Shown one piece after another: positions 16,552 to 24,724 of a stretch of DNA of 64,000 nucleotides. The position numbers were made by a program, and so were the translations under genes. Origin of the DNA: Neobacillus mesonae (GTDB taxonomy: Bacteria; Bacillota; Bacilli; Bacillales; Cytobacillaceae); NCBI RefSeq assembly GCF_001636315.1, contig NZ_KV440949.1, positions 4,234,084-4,298,083 of the forward strand, written 5' to 3'. How positions within the stretch are numbered: position 1 is the first letter of the stretch; every line of letters starts with the position of its first letter. The notes below the pieces were generated by a model. That model did no database searches. It saw nothing but the letters and a program-made list of their open reading frames with translations, and was not told the origin of the DNA.

Positions 16552-17403
16552 TCATTCATTTAAGAAGAAAATGGCAATCGTTCCCGCGCCGGTGTGTGCT
16601 CCAATCGCTGAACCAATGGAAGAAATATAAATCTCTTGAGGATGAAACTCCTCTTCAATCATTGCTTTAACTTCCAGTACGGTTTCTTCATTATCGGCGT
16701 GACTGATGCCGATCACCTGCTTACCAAGGCTGCTTCCCCGCTCTTTCATAAGTTCAATTAAACGGCGGAATACTTTTTTCTTTCCACGGATTTTTTCAAT
16801 GGGTACGAGTTTTCCATCCTCCACATTTAAAACGGGCTTAATGTTTAATAACCCGCCAAGAAAGGCAGATGCTTTCGATACCCTGCCGCCCTTAGCCAGA
16901 TAATCAAGATCTTCCACTGTAAAAAGATGTTCCATATGCTCACAGCGAAATTTTATATCTTTAACGATTTCATCTTTAGAAACATTCAAGGCTGCCAGTC
17001 TTGCAGCTTCCTTGACGATCAAGCCCTGTCCTAAAGATGCACATTTTGTATCAATGATGGTTAAATTAAAATTTGGATATTTTTCCTTCACTTGGTCAAA
17101 AATCATAACAGCGGTTGAATACGTACCGGATAGCTCGGAAGAAAAAGCGATGTAAATTCCATCTTCGTTATTCTCCGCCATAGAAGTAAAGATTTCTTCA
17201 AAAGTGAGCAGTGATGCCTGTGATGTTTTTGGGACAATCCCTCTGCGAATCGCATCGTAAACGGTCTTAGGATTAATATTTTTAACATCTTCAAATTCGT
17301 TTCCTTCAATGAAAACCTTTAACGGAATCAATGTGACATTATGTTCTTCATAAAAACTTTTTGGTAAATCGCATGCGCTGTCAGCCAGTATTTTTACTTG
17401 CAT
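16552..17403 (-). CDS. yitS: DegV family fatty-acid-binding protein (YitS)
   Basis: 283 residues starting MQVKILADSACDLP, with the DegV hallmarks PKTSQAS, FSSELSGTYSTA, IDTKCASLGQGL, and GGRVSKASAFLGGLLNIKPVL. DegV/FakB proteins bind a fatty acid and present it to the FakA kinase to form acyl-phosphate for phospholipid synthesis. ATG 17403 has AGGTGA five bases upstream; an in-frame GTG at 17412 overlaps that site. YitS next to yitT matches B. subtilis. Confidence 0.92.
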   Translation of the reverse strand: MQVKILADSACDLPKSFYEEHNVTLIPLKVFIEGNEFEDVKNINPKTVYDAIRRGIVPKTSQASLLTFEEIFTSMAENNEDGIYIAFSSELSGTYSTAVMIFDQVKEKYPNFNLTIIDTKCASLGQGLIVKEAARLAALNVSKDEIVKDIKFRCEHMEHLFTVEDLDYLAKGGRVSKASAFLGGLLNIKPVLNVEDGKLVPIEKIRGKKKVFRRLIELMKERGSSLGKQVIGISHADNEETVLEVKAMIEEEFHPQEIYISSIGSAIGAHTGAGTIAIFFLNE

Positions 17404-17512
17404 GAAGCTCACCTGCTTTCAGACTAATCATTCTCAAGCTTAGTTTATCGGTTTCGTCTCAAAATTACAATAATCTAATTTGTTTCACGGAAAAAATAAG
17501 GGGGAATTCATT

Positions 17513-18352
17513 TTGTGGCTTGAAATAAAGAAAATCGCGATTGTGATTGCCGGTGCCTTTTTAACCGCCCTTGGTATGAATTTGTTTTTAATACCTGCAA
17601 ATGTCTATTCCAGCGGGTTTACCGGTATTGCTCAGCTGCTTTCGAAGGTGCTCACTGACTATACTCCTATTCATATATCCATTGGGTTCTTATTGCTTTT
17701 GCTTAATATTCCTGTGGCTATCCTTGGCTGGAAGAAAGTAGGGAAATCGTTTACGATCTACAGCTTTATCAGCGTTGTCCTGTCGTCATTATTTTTAGAA
17801 TTAATACCTGTAAAGCAAATGTCACATGATATATTACTAAATGCTGTTTTTGGCGGAGTCATCATCGCAGTGGGGGTAGGCTTTACCTTGAAATTTGGCG
17901 CCTCAACAGGCGGGTTGGATATTATTGCTATGATTCTGTCCAGAATGAAGGACAAACCAATTGGGCCGTATATGTTAGCTTTAAACAGCATCATAATTTT
18001 AACGGCCGGCTTCCTGTACGGCTGGGAAAAAGCTCTTTATACATTGGTGTTCTTATATACGTCAACAAGAGTTATCGATACAATCCATACAAGACATTCT
18101 AAGCTGACCGCCTTTATAATTACAAAAAAAGCTGATGAGATGAAAAAGGCGATTCATGCGAAACTAGTAAGAGGAATTACGATGATTCCCGCTAAAGGAG
18201 CATTTTCAAATGAAACAAGAGAGATGATGATGATAGTTATTACTCGATATGAATTGTATGATATAGAACGAATTATTAGAGATGTGGATCCAAATGCATT
18301 TACGAATATAGTTCAGACCACCGGGGTTTATGGATTCTTTCGAAAAGATTAA
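17513..18352 (+). CDS. yitT: YitT-family membrane protein
   Basis: 280 residues from a TTG start at 17513, seven bases after AAGGGGGAA. Five to six membrane helices cover about residues 5-175, with FLIPANVYSSGFTGIAQ and the glycine-rich FGASTGGLDIIAMILS typical of the YitT/DUF161 domain. The C-terminal soluble DUF2179 domain has AIHAKLVRGITMIPAKGAFSNE and ETREMMMIVI. Function unknown; possibly a small-molecule transporter. The neighbouring order yitS-yitT-ipi is conserved with B. subtilis. Confidence 0.9.
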   Translation: MWLEIKKIAIVIAGAFLTALGMNLFLIPANVYSSGFTGIAQLLSKVLTDYTPIHISIGFLLLLLNIPVAILGWKKVGKSFTIYSFISVVLSSLFLELIPVKQMSHDILLNAVFGGVIIAVGVGFTLKFGASTGGLDIIAMILSRMKDKPIGPYMLALNSIIILTAGFLYGWEKALYTLVFLYTSTRVIDTIHTRHSKLTAFIITKKADEMKKAIHAKLVRGITMIPAKGAFSNETREMMMIVITRYELYDIERIIRDVDPNAFTNIVQTTGVYGFFRKD

Positions 18353-18364
18353 AGGGATTAGGTG

Positions 18365-19138
18365 ATGAATTTGCGAATAATTATCTGTATAGTAATGCTT
18401 TTCCTAACTAACATACTCAATGCTTCAGCAAATGGGAGGGATGATTTGAATTACCAAATTGATGTTATTCCAATTGCCGGGCCCAATCAAGCAGAAATTG
18501 AGGTGGTTGTAAAGAATCTGGAAGAGTTCCCGCTCGATTTTGAATTTCCTACCTCACAAATATTTGAAATGATCATCACAGACAAATCCGGCAACGAGGT
18601 ATATGTCTATTCAAAAGGCCGTTATTTTTTACAGGCATTTCAAACCATTACAATCCAGCCGCATGAAAGCATTAAACGAGTTGTAAAATGGAATTATGAA
18701 TTTGAAGGGAAAAGGGTCCCGAAAGGTGAATACTTGATTTATACGGCATTAAAGCCAATCAGCATCAATAATAAACCAGTTCAAAATAAGACAAAATTAA
18801 TGAATAACCAAAAGTTGTATGTCCCTAGGGTAAATGAGGTGTTCCATAATCTAAAGGTGTCAGGCACCAAAGGGGATTATGCAATTAGCGGTAAAGTAAA
18901 AAAACAACATAAAAGATTGTACTATGTTGTGGAAGATGGGCATGTGGAAATCGTTAAAGAGTCAATGATTAAAGTAACGGGGGCAAAGCAGGAGTGGGAA
19001 GAATTTAATATTGATATTCATATTCCAAAGGAAAGACTTCCACATAATGCTACGCTAATCCTGTATCTTTATGAAAAAAATAATGAGGGAAAGAAAGTTA
19101 ATATCAATCCATTAGTTCTGGAAAGATTGAAAGAATAG
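18365..19138 (+). CDS. BsuPI-like intracellular proteinase inhibitor domain protein
   Basis: 257 residues with a hydrophobic N-terminus (about residues 3-22) that looks like a signal peptide. A BsuPI-like beta-sandwich follows: VVVKNLEEFPLDFEFPTSQIFEMII, and later SIKRVVKWNYEF and VPKGEYLIYTALK. B. subtilis ipi, in the same place after yitT, encodes a shorter cytoplasmic inhibitor of the major intracellular serine protease; this protein is about twice as long and seems to be exported. So it is related to ipi but not simply the same. ATG 18365 directly follows a GTG; AAAGGG lies upstream. Confidence 0.75.
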   Translation: MNLRIIICIVMLFLTNILNASANGRDDLNYQIDVIPIAGPNQAEIEVVVKNLEEFPLDFEFPTSQIFEMIITDKSGNEVYVYSKGRYFLQAFQTITIQPHESIKRVVKWNYEFEGKRVPKGEYLIYTALKPISINNKPVQNKTKLMNNQKLYVPRVNEVFHNLKVSGTKGDYAISGKVKKQHKRLYYVVEDGHVEIVKESMIKVTGAKQEWEEFNIDIHIPKERLPHNATLILYLYEKNNEGKKVNINPLVLERLKE

Positions 19139-19170
19139 AAAAGCGGATGCCCAATGCATCCGCTTTTCTA
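19137..19170. terminator. Bidirectional terminator
   Basis: AGAAAAGCGGATGC / GCATCCGCTTTTCT perfect stem between the BsuPI gene and the convergent 61-residue gene. Confidence 0.88.
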
Positions 19171-19171
19171 T

Positions 19172-19357
19172 TCAAGTAATTTGGTCAAGCTCTTGTTGCA
19201 TTTCTTGGAGCTGTCTTTGCTCCGCAAAAGTGGAGTTTGCAAAAGCAGAGCTTAAGGCATTCTTTGCTTTTGCCATCGCACTTTCACGAGATTCTGGGTC
19301 GGCGCTTTTTGCCATCTCCACAAATCTTCTGGCTTCTTGGAATAATTGGTTACCCAT
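19172..19357 (-). CDS. Small conserved protein, 61 aa (DUF3813-like)
   Basis: A 61-residue, Ala- and Glu-rich helical protein, MGNQLFQEARRFVEMAKSA, ending QRQLQEMQQELDQIT. I recall this type as Bacillus DUF3813 (the yizC region of B. subtilis), tentative. Its GGAGG site lies inside the end of the preceding 50-codon gene, two bases of spacing between the genes, so the two are cotranscribed and probably translationally coupled. Confidence 0.75.
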   Translation of the reverse strand: MGNQLFQEARRFVEMAKSADPESRESAMAKAKNALSSAFANSTFAEQRQLQEMQQELDQIT

Positions 19358-19359
19358 TG

Positions 19360-19512
19360 TTAAATTCCTCCAAGCGAGGAGTCATGTACATTGGCCATTT
19401 TCCGAGCCTCCGCTTCAGCATAGGTCATTTTATACGGAATTCTCTCAGCATGCTTAGTAACGGAATCTTTCCCTTGCTGGACAAAGCGTTTCGATTTGTT
19501 CGATCTACCCAT
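19360..19512 (-). CDS. Small basic protein, 50 aa, upstream of the DUF3813-like gene
   Basis: A short frame with GGAGGG eight to nine bases before ATG 19512. The product begins MGRSNKSKRFVQQGKDSVTK and ends VHDSSLGGI. It is basic at the N-terminus and has a helical middle (MTYAEAEARKMA). It ends two bases before the next gene, whose ribosome site lies in its last codons, which argues strongly that it is real. I do not recognise a named family. Confidence 0.72.
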   Translation of the reverse strand: MGRSNKSKRFVQQGKDSVTKHAERIPYKMTYAEAEARKMANVHDSSLGGI

Positions 19513-19623
19513 TCGAATCCCTCCAATATGCTAAAAAGCTCATATTGAAACAGCTTTGCTGCCTCAGAAATTAGTATGCACCATCTGATGAAGATTCATT
19601 TATGTAAACAATGGAGATGATGA

Positions 19624-20436
19624 TTATTTCAGATTTAACAAATCCTCAATATAGGCAGCAACACCATCTTCTTCATTTGTTAAGGTTATATCATTGGCAA
19701 TGTTTTTTAGCTGGTCGATCGCATTTCCCATGGCAATCCCATGTCCGGCATAATCAATCATTTCTAAATCATTATCTTCGTCGCCAAAAGCAATGACTCT
19801 TTCTGCAGGAATGCCGTAATAATCCGCTGCTTTTTTTAGGCCAACTGCCTTATTTAGACCGGCCTTAATAATTTCAATTACATGCCAAGGTGCTGCCCAG
19901 CTACGCTGCTCTATTACCTCAGCATGAACCTCGGATAAGTGTTCACGAATTTTTTGCAGCTGATCTTCCTCTGTATGAATCAGCAAACTTGTTGGTGAGT
20001 CATGAAGAAAGCTCTTTAAATCTCCGGTGGTGATTTTAGGATTTCCAAAGCCAAAAATGTCCAGTAATTTCTGGTCATGATAGTGGAAATATACGTCATC
20101 CATTACCTCAGCGATAATATTGTGGAATTGAAAACTGCGGCATGCTTCGACGATATTCTTTGCTACCTTCACATCAAGCGGTTGATGATAAAATCCCCAG
20201 TTTGAATTAAGTGGATGGTGTGTAAAAGCGCCATTAAAATTTACAATCGGAGTGTCAAGTTCCAGCTCTCGATAATACATTTCACTTGAACGGTAAGGTC
20301 TTCCGGTGGCAATCATGACAACATGACCTTCCTCTTTAGCCTTTTTGATCACATCTTTTGTCTTTAAGGAAATTGTCTTATCGTCTTTCAGCAGCGTCCC
20401 ATCTAGATCTAATGCAATTAAATGTCTTTCTGACAT
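19624..20436 (-). CDS. yitU: Cof-type HAD-IIB hydrolase (YitU)
   Basis: 270 residues with HAD motif I DLDGTLLKDD, motif II MIATGRP, motif III Lys in IIKAGLNKAVGLKKA, and motif IV AFGDEDNDLEMI. The large cap between motifs II and III makes it type IIB (Cof-like). B. subtilis YitU at the same position is a minor FMN phosphatase; other relatives act on sugar phosphates, so flavin dephosphorylation is likely but not certain. Confidence 0.9.
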   Translation of the reverse strand: MSERHLIALDLDGTLLKDDKTISLKTKDVIKKAKEEGHVVMIATGRPYRSSEMYYRELELDTPIVNFNGAFTHHPLNSNWGFYHQPLDVKVAKNIVEACRSFQFHNIIAEVMDDVYFHYHDQKLLDIFGFGNPKITTGDLKSFLHDSPTSLLIHTEEDQLQKIREHLSEVHAEVIEQRSWAAPWHVIEIIKAGLNKAVGLKKAADYYGIPAERVIAFGDEDNDLEMIDYAGHGIAMGNAIDQLKNIANDITLTNEEDGVAAYIEDLLNLK

Positions 20437-20695
20437 AATATTCCCTCGCTTTAATTTAAAATTATTTTTCGTAGATGCTTGTGTTTAGGAAAAAATTATA
20501 ATACATGATACACTACATTTATAAATAATTAAAAAGTAGTTATTAACTATACAGACAATGTTAACAAGATTATAGCTAAACTGTAAAAAATTTCACACCA
20601 TTGATAGGTAAAAATCGTTATACTATGTTTGAAATTAAGTAAAACTATTTCTTTTGATATAATAGTGATAACACTAAAAATAGGAGTGAGACGAC
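20437..20695. promoter_or_regulatory. Divergent promoter region of yitU and yitW
   Basis: 259 bp, strongly AT-rich. TATAAT at 20658-20663 is a good -10 for yitW, 33 bp before its ATG; the matching -35 is poor. No operator was recognised. Confidence 0.45.
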
Positions 20696-21004
20696 ATGAA
20701 TGAGGAATTAAAAGAAAATATAATGGGGGCATTAGAGCTTGTAATTGACCCTGAACTTGGTATTGATATTGTAAATTTAGGTTTAGTATATGATGTTGAA
20801 ATGGATGACGAAGATAAATTGACTGTCACAATGACACTAACTGCAATGGGCTGTCCGCTTGCGGGAACCATAGTGGATCAAGTTAAACGAGCATTGGCAG
20901 ATATTCCTGAAGTAAAAGACGTCGATGTTAATATTGTCTGGAATCCACCATGGAATAAAGATATGATGTCTCGTTATGCGAAAATAGCTCTGGGCATTCG
21001 TTAA
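20696..21004 (+). CDS. yitW: YitW, MIP18/DUF59-family Fe-S cluster assembly protein
   Basis: 102 residues: VIDPELGIDIVNLGLVYDVEM, then LTVTMTLTAMGCPLAGTIVDQV and VNIVWNPPWNKDMMS. The TAMGCP loop carries the conserved Cys of the family. These proteins (SufT-like, MIP18) help load iron-sulfur clusters into target proteins. It has a GGAG site and is followed after 12 bp by a DsrE-like gene; the nearby Fe-S enzymes (MoaA, a radical SAM protein, FNR) are possible clients. Confidence 0.92.
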   Translation: MNEELKENIMGALELVIDPELGIDIVNLGLVYDVEMDDEDKLTVTMTLTAMGCPLAGTIVDQVKRALADIPEVKDVDVNIVWNPPWNKDMMSRYAKIALGIR

Positions 21005-21016
21005 GGAGTATAGTAA

Positions 21017-21355
21017 ATGAAAAATAAAGTGATTTTAGTGAGTTCCGGTCAGCTTGGCAGAGGCGATCAAGTATTAGGAGAAAATGTTTTAGAAACCTTT
21101 TTCACTCTTTTAAAACAAAGGGAGGACCTTCCAGTTGCAGTGTTTTGCATGAACAGCGGAGTTTTCACCATGACGGAGGAATCATTGGTTTCCGTCCATT
21201 TGAAAGAGATGGAGGATAAAGGGGTGGATATTTTAGCCTGCAAAACTTGTGCTGACCACTACGGTGTCAGTGAAAAATTAACCGTCGGCAAAATTAGCGG
21301 CATGGCTGATTTTATTGAACTTGCTGCAAAATATGAGGTATTAACCATTTCTTAA
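21017..21355 (+). CDS. DsrE/YedF-like sulfurtransferase-related protein
   Basis: 112 residues with a DsrE-like alpha/beta fold: VILVSSGQLGRGDQVLGENVLETFF, VFCMNSGVF, and CKTCADHYGVSEKL. The Cys-x2-Cys in CKTC and the Cys in VFCMN are candidate persulfide or disulfide residues. It resembles the C-terminal half of YedF, annotated as a selenium-metabolism sulfurtransferase-like protein, but the N-terminal TusA half is missing. It is in an operon with yitW, so a sulfur-relay or cluster-assembly role is plausible. Confidence 0.78.
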   Translation: MKNKVILVSSGQLGRGDQVLGENVLETFFTLLKQREDLPVAVFCMNSGVFTMTEESLVSVHLKEMEDKGVDILACKTCADHYGVSEKLTVGKISGMADFIELAAKYEVLTIS

Positions 21356-21384
21356 AAACGGCAGAACATTCTGCTGTTTTTTTA
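21355..21384 (+). terminator. Terminator after the yitW operon
   Basis: AAAACGGCAGAA and TTCTGCTGTTTT form a stem followed by a T-run. Confidence 0.8.
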
Positions 21385-21425
21385 TGCCTTTTCTTCACAA
21401 ATTGGACAAATATGTACAAAAGGGT

Positions 21426-21468
21426 TGTGAGGTAGTTCACTTTTTATAAACATAAACACTTTTATAAT
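21426..21468 (+). promoter_or_regulatory. FNR-activated promoter (class II, -41.5) for the radical SAM gene
   Basis: TGTGA-GGTAGT-TCACT at 21426-21441 fits the Bacillus FNR consensus TGTGA-N6-TCACA with one mismatch. TATAAT at 21463-21468 gives a start near 21475, which puts the box centre at about -41.5, the exact class II activator position. No good -35 is present, as expected for an activator-dependent promoter. CRP-family proteins other than FNR could use the same box. Confidence 0.7.
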
Positions 21469-21522
21469 ACAGGTATTAAAGCTATTTGAGGTTTAAATAG
21501 CTGTATTAGGAGGCGTTTCGAA

Positions 21523-22647
21523 ATGGATTTTAGTCGAGATTTTAATAAAGATCCGTTTATTGTAATTTGGGAGCTTACCCGTGCATGTCAATTAAAGTGT
21601 CTGCATTGCCGTGCAGATGCACAATATACTAGAGACCCAAGAGAATTAACGTTTGAAGAGGGAAAGAATTTAATCGATCAAATATACGATATGAATAACC
21701 CAATGCTTGTATTTACTGGCGGGGACCCGCTTATGAGGCCGGACGTTTTTGATATTGCCAAATATGCCGTGGAAAAAGGCGTGCGTGTTTCGATGACACC
21801 TAGTGCAACTCCAAATGTTACGATTGAAGCAATGCGCAAAGCGAAAGAGGTCGGACTTTCTCGCTGGGCATTCAGCCTTGATGGGCCAAAGCCCGAGATT
21901 CATGACCATTTCCGGGGAACATCAGGTTCGTTTGCTTTGACCATGGAAAGGATTAAGTATTTACATGAACTTGATATGCCAATTCAGATTAATACCGTTG
22001 TTTCCAGATATAATTATGAGCACCTCGATGAAATGGCAAGATTGGTTGAAGAATTAGATTGTGTTCTTTGGAGTGTCTTTTTCCTTGTTCCTACTGGAAG
22101 AGGGCAGGCAGAAGACATGATTTCTCCCGTCGAACATGAGAAAGTCTTACGTTGGCTTTATGATCTAAGCAAACGTGTATCATTCGATATTAAAACAACT
22201 GAAGCAATGCACTACCGCCGTGTGGTAATCCAGCAAAAAATGCGGGAAGCGAAGGAACAAACAGATGAAATCAATTATTTATCAGCTTTAACTGAAAAAG
22301 GACTAACAGGGTCGATTGATGGCCTTGGCAGGGCGCCAAAAGGAGTGAATGATGGAAATGGCTTTGTGTTCATTTCCCATATTGGTGATGTATATCCTAG
22401 CGGTCTGCTGCCAATTAAGGCCGGAAATGTCCGTGACACACCGCTGGCTGAAATCTATCGAGAATCACCAATTTTTAAAGCCTTACGAAATCCCGATGGG
22501 TTTAAAGGAAAATGCGGTGTCTGTGAATTTCGTTATGTTTGCGGTGGTTCAAGGTCAAGAGCATACGCAATGACAGGAGACTACTTAGAAAGCGAACCTT
22601 TCTGCGTCTATATACCTAAGGCTTTAAGAGAAAAGCAGACAAAGTAA
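21523..22647 (+). CDS. Radical SAM/SPASM domain protein (TIGR04053-like)
   Basis: 374 residues. The radical SAM cluster motif is CQLKCLHC (Cys-x3-Cys-x2-Cys, near residue 22), followed by FTGGDPLMRPD and SLDGPKPEIHDHFRG. The C-terminal SPASM region has CGVCEFRYVCGGSRSRA and a final Cys in SEPFCVY, for auxiliary [4Fe-4S] clusters. It resembles the NirJ/AhbC and TIGR04053 groups, heme- or cofactor-modifying enzymes. No peptide substrate gene is adjacent. The FNR-type promoter implies induction without oxygen. The reaction is unknown. Confidence 0.85.
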   Translation: MDFSRDFNKDPFIVIWELTRACQLKCLHCRADAQYTRDPRELTFEEGKNLIDQIYDMNNPMLVFTGGDPLMRPDVFDIAKYAVEKGVRVSMTPSATPNVTIEAMRKAKEVGLSRWAFSLDGPKPEIHDHFRGTSGSFALTMERIKYLHELDMPIQINTVVSRYNYEHLDEMARLVEELDCVLWSVFFLVPTGRGQAEDMISPVEHEKVLRWLYDLSKRVSFDIKTTEAMHYRRVVIQQKMREAKEQTDEINYLSALTEKGLTGSIDGLGRAPKGVNDGNGFVFISHIGDVYPSGLLPIKAGNVRDTPLAEIYRESPIFKALRNPDGFKGKCGVCEFRYVCGGSRSRAYAMTGDYLESEPFCVYIPKALREKQTK

Positions 22648-22656
22648 TTGTTACAT

Positions 22657-22688
22657 TAAAAAGCGGGCCGCTTCTAATGGCGGCCCGC
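22657..22688 (-). terminator. Terminator after fnr copy 1
   Basis: GCGGGCCGC / GCGGCCCGC perfect GC-rich stem; on the minus strand it is followed by a T-run. It lies between two convergent genes and may also slow the radical SAM transcript. Confidence 0.82.
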
Positions 22689-22694
22689 AGGTAC

Positions 22695-23393
22695 TTACTC
22701 TATACTACAATAAACAGCGGAACAGTTTTCACAGCCAATTTCATCTTTTAAATATTGTAAGTCTAATACGGTGATTTTGCCTTTTTTGACGGAAATAATA
22801 TTATCACGTTTTAATTCGCTAAGAATTCTATTCGTACTTTCACGAGATGTTCCGCAGAAATTAGCCAGTTCCTGGTTGGTTAATGGCAGATCAATTAAAA
22901 TGGACTTACCTTTATGCACGCCATAGCTGTTGGTCATCCGAATAAGCGTAGAAAAGAGCGCACCGCGTTTCCCATTAAGCACAAGGTCACGGAATTTAGT
23001 TTGGGTTTTGCGAAAATGATCGCTCATCCATTTCATAAACTCATACGCGAGCTTGCTGTTTTGAAAGATTTCACTTTCAATCACATCTTTTTTGATTGCG
23101 GCAATTTCACCTTCTTCAAGAACCTTGGCACTTAATAGATATTTCGGGCTTTCTGTAAATAATGTTAGTTCCCCGCAAATGTCATTTTCGCCGCAAATTC
23201 TTAAAGAAAGCTCCCGTCCATCCGCGGTAATTTTACTGATTTGAATTTTTCCGGAAATAATAACATAAAGCTCATCCGCCTTCATTCCCTCTTGAAATAA
23301 GAATCTTCCCCGTTCACTTGTAAAGATTCGGTCGGCAAATTTTAATAATTCTTTTATTTCAATTGATTGAGTTGGTTTAATAGTCGTTGTCAT
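22695..23393 (-). CDS. fnr: FNR-type [4Fe-4S] transcriptional regulator, copy 1
   Basis: 232 residues from ATG 23393, five bases after GAGGTGA. The N-terminal cyclic-nucleotide-like beta-roll has FLFQEGMKADELYVIISGKI. Next come a long dimer helix and a Crp-type helix-turn-helix, LTNQELANFCGTSRESTNRILSEL (split here as two blocks for reading: LTNQELANFCGTSRES and TNRILSEL). The C-terminus has CENCSAVYC (Cys-x2-Cys-x4-Cys), the Bacillus arrangement of FNR cluster ligands, unlike E. coli where they are N-terminal. An Asp in KFRDLVL is a candidate fourth ligand. It should sense oxygen (and NO) and activate genes without oxygen. A second copy lies at 29544-30236. Confidence 0.9.
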   Translation of the reverse strand: MTTTIKPTQSIEIKELLKFADRIFTSERGRFLFQEGMKADELYVIISGKIQISKITADGRELSLRICGENDICGELTLFTESPKYLLSAKVLEEGEIAAIKKDVIESEIFQNSKLAYEFMKWMSDHFRKTQTKFRDLVLNGKRGALFSTLIRMTNSYGVHKGKSILIDLPLTNQELANFCGTSRESTNRILSELKRDNIISVKKGKITVLDLQYLKDEIGCENCSAVYCSIE

Positions 23394-23661
23394 AACATTC
23401 ACCTCTAACAAAATAGGAGTACCCGTAGGTCCTTTTTGATTCCATTAGTAATATTTTATAACATTAAAATTGGTTTGAACTGGGTAAACAATGACAATAT
23501 AGTGAAAAGTTATGGTGTTCTAGCAGGAATTTATTGAATTTAGTGGAAATAATTAAATATGATTAAAATGTTATGACAGTGAAAAAACTAACAGTCTTTT
23601 TTTGTAATCATTTGATACAATAGTTATAACATGTTTCTTTTTTTTATGGAGTTGATATTTA
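23394..23661. promoter_or_regulatory. Divergent fnr/moaA promoter region
   Basis: 268 bp with no gene. AT-rich; several possible -10 elements on both strands (for example ATACAAT upstream of moaA near 23617). I found no full TGTGA-N6-TCACA box. Confidence 0.4.
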
Positions 23662-24678
23662 ATGGAAAAAACCATTATTAAAGATAAATTAAATAGGCCA
23701 TTACGAGACTTGCGGATTTCAGTCATTGACCGCTGTAATTTTCGATGCCAATATTGTATGCCCGCGGACCAATTCGGTCCTGACTTTGAATTTTTGCCGC
23801 GAAGTGCTTTGTTAACTTATGAAGAAATAGAACGGGTAGCGAAACTGTTTGTTCAACTTGGCGTTGAAAAAATTCGTTTAACCGGCGGTGAACCGCTGTT
23901 AAGAAGAGACTTGCCAACCTTGGTCGAAAAGCTTTCGAACATTGACGGTTTAGCTGATTTAGCTCTTACAACGAATGGAGTGCTGCTCCCAAAATTGGCG
24001 CAAAGCTTAAAAGATGCTGGTTTAAAAAGAGTTAACGTCAGCTTGGACAGTTTGGATGATGAGCTATTTGGAAAGATTAACGGACGCGGTGTTGGAACAG
24101 GTCCGGTACTTGAAGGAATTGAGGCAGCAAAACAAGCAGGATTAGGCGTAAAGCTTAATATGGTAGTTAAGCGGGGGCTGAATGACAGTGAAATTATTCC
24201 AATGGCGGAATTCTGTAAAAATAACGGTTTAGAACTTCGATATATTGAATATATGGATGTTGGCTCGACAAATGGCTGGAAAATGGATGATGTAGTAACG
24301 AAAAAGCAGATTTATCATTTATTAAAGGATCATTTCGAATTGGAACCTGTAGACCCAGCATATTATGGCGAGGTCGCAAAACTGTACCGCTACAAGGATA
24401 AGGACGTTAATGTCGGCTTTATCACCTCCGTTTCCGAATCGTTTTGTTCCAGCTGTACTCGTGCCCGGCTTTCTGCCAATGGTCAGATTTTTACTTGTTT
24501 ATTTAATGGAAATGGCCACGATATCCGGAACTTTATGCGCAACGGCGCAACAGATGAGCAATTAGCGGAGCGGATAACAGCCATTTGGAATGGCCGCAAT
24601 GACAGGTATTCGGATGAAAGAACGGCAGAAACAAATAAAAATCGCAAGAAAATTGAAATGTCTTATATTGGCGGCTAA
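23662..24678 (+). CDS. moaA: MoaA, GTP 3',8-cyclase
   Basis: 338 residues, normal length. The N-terminal radical SAM cluster is CNFRCQYCM, followed by [15 protein letters not shown] and [12 protein letters not shown]. The C-terminal second cluster is [18 protein letters not shown] (Cys-x2-Cys-x13-Cys). The protein ends in Gly-Gly, the tail that reaches into the active site. With MoaC it converts GTP to cyclic pyranopterin monophosphate, the first step of molybdenum and tungsten cofactor synthesis. moaC and moaE are not in the window. Confidence 0.96.
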   Translation: MEKTIIKDKLNRPLRDLRISVIDRCNFRCQYCMPADQFGPDFEFLPRSALLTYEEIERVAKLFVQLGVEKIRLTGGEPLLRRDLPTLVEKLSNIDGLADLALTTNGVLLPKLAQSLKDAGLKRVNVSLDSLDDELFGKINGRGVGTGPVLEGIEAAKQAGLGVKLNMVVKRGLNDSEIIPMAEFCKNNGLELRYIEYMDVGSTNGWKMDDVVTKKQIYHLLKDHFELEPVDPAYYGEVAKLYRYKDKDVNVGFITSVSESFCSSCTRARLSANGQIFTCLFNGNGHDIRNFMRNGATDEQLAERITAIWNGRNDRYSDERTAETNKNRKKIEMSYIGG

Positions 24679-24688
24679 AGCCTTTTAA

Positions 24689-24724
24689 AAAACGAGCCTG
24701 CATTTGACTGCAGGCTCGTTCTTC
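24689..24724. terminator. Bidirectional terminator between moaA and ric
   Basis: AACGAGCCTGCA / TGCAGGCTCGTT perfect stem, between convergent genes, with T-rich ends on both strands. Confidence 0.87.
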
